5,392 bases of DNA, from assembly GCA_964405665.1 (NCBI GenBank), contig CAYOOT010000118.1, positions 1-5,392 on the forward strand, read 5' to 3'. The position numbers were made by a program, and so were the translations under genes. Shown here piece after piece: positions 5,344 to 5,392 of the stretch (position 1 is the stretch's first letter; every line of letters begins with the position of its first letter). The notes under the pieces are model-generated. The model was not told the DNA's origin and searched no databases. It saw only the letters and a program-made list of their open reading frames with translations. Source of the stretch: CAYOOT01 sp964405665. GTDB taxonomy: Bacteria; Bdellovibrionota_C; UBA2361; SZUA-149; CAZDWZ01.

Positions 5344-5392
5344 GTAACTAATTTCCCTGTTCTCAGTCTCAGCCTTCGTCTCAGCCTCTGTC
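5344..5392 (-). repeat. right arm of the inverted hexamer repeat, cut by the window edge
   Basis: Read on the minus strand from the edge inward, this is CAGAGG, CTGAGA, CGAAGG, CTGAGA, CTGAGA, ACAGGG, then AAATTAGTTAC. It matches the left arm at about 189-234 with few differences, some of which occur in adjacent hexamers. It begins 18 bases after the cmoB stop codon. The left arm continues outward with CCAAGA-type units; whether the right one does cannot be seen, because the window ends inside the repeat. No terminator hairpin for cmoB is visible between the stop codon and the repeat. Confidence 0.8.

Noticed and set aside
173..5392. Composite transposon or integrative element defined by the inverted arms
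   Set aside because: No transposase, integrase or target duplication is visible, and the enclosed genes include core murI, cmoA and cmoB. A dispersed repeat is simpler.

Overview
The window is AT-rich bacterial DNA holding five complete protein-coding genes and two intergenic repeat arms. From left to right the genes are: glutamate racemase (murI, +), a polytopic membrane protein of the O-antigen ligase/polymerase type (-), a zinc-ribbon SAM methyltransferase (+), carboxy-SAM synthase (cmoA, -) and the tRNA U34 carboxymethyltransferase (cmoB, +). CmoA and CmoB are typical of proteobacteria and some relatives. Together with peptidoglycan synthesis and an O-antigen-ligase-like protein, they suggest a low-GC Gram-negative bacterium of proteobacterial type. 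The exact lineage cannot be told from this sequence. There is no rRNA or tRNA gene, transposase, phage gene or CRISPR array.

Layout: bases 1-337 carry no recognisable gene. They contain a perfect TTGACA box, AT-rich palindromes, a purine-rich degenerate hexamer repeat (173-226) and a small hairpin. The five genes follow, and each lies on the opposite strand from the one before it. This gives two tail-to-tail junctions (murI and the ligase overlap by 29 bases; the methyltransferase and cmoA are 15 bases apart). It also gives two head-to-head junctions (92 bases between the ligase and the methyltransferase; 14 bases between cmoA and cmoB). Just after cmoB the hexamer repeat returns in inverted orientation and runs off the right edge of the window, so the five genes are bracketed by inverted repeat arms.

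Function: MurI supplies D-glutamate for peptidoglycan. The ligase-like protein and the unassigned methyltransferase share one divergent intergenic region and may take part in surface glycan assembly or modification (inference). CmoA makes carboxy-S-adenosyl-L-methionine, and CmoB uses it to turn 5-hydroxyuridine-34 into uridine-5-oxyacetic acid in tRNA, so these two work in sequence. No new multi-gene defence or mobile system is evident. The points most worth a second look are the inverted hexamer arms, the face-to-face candidate promoters at the cmoA/cmoB junction, and a purine-rich in-frame insertion in CmoB that resembles the flanking repeat.
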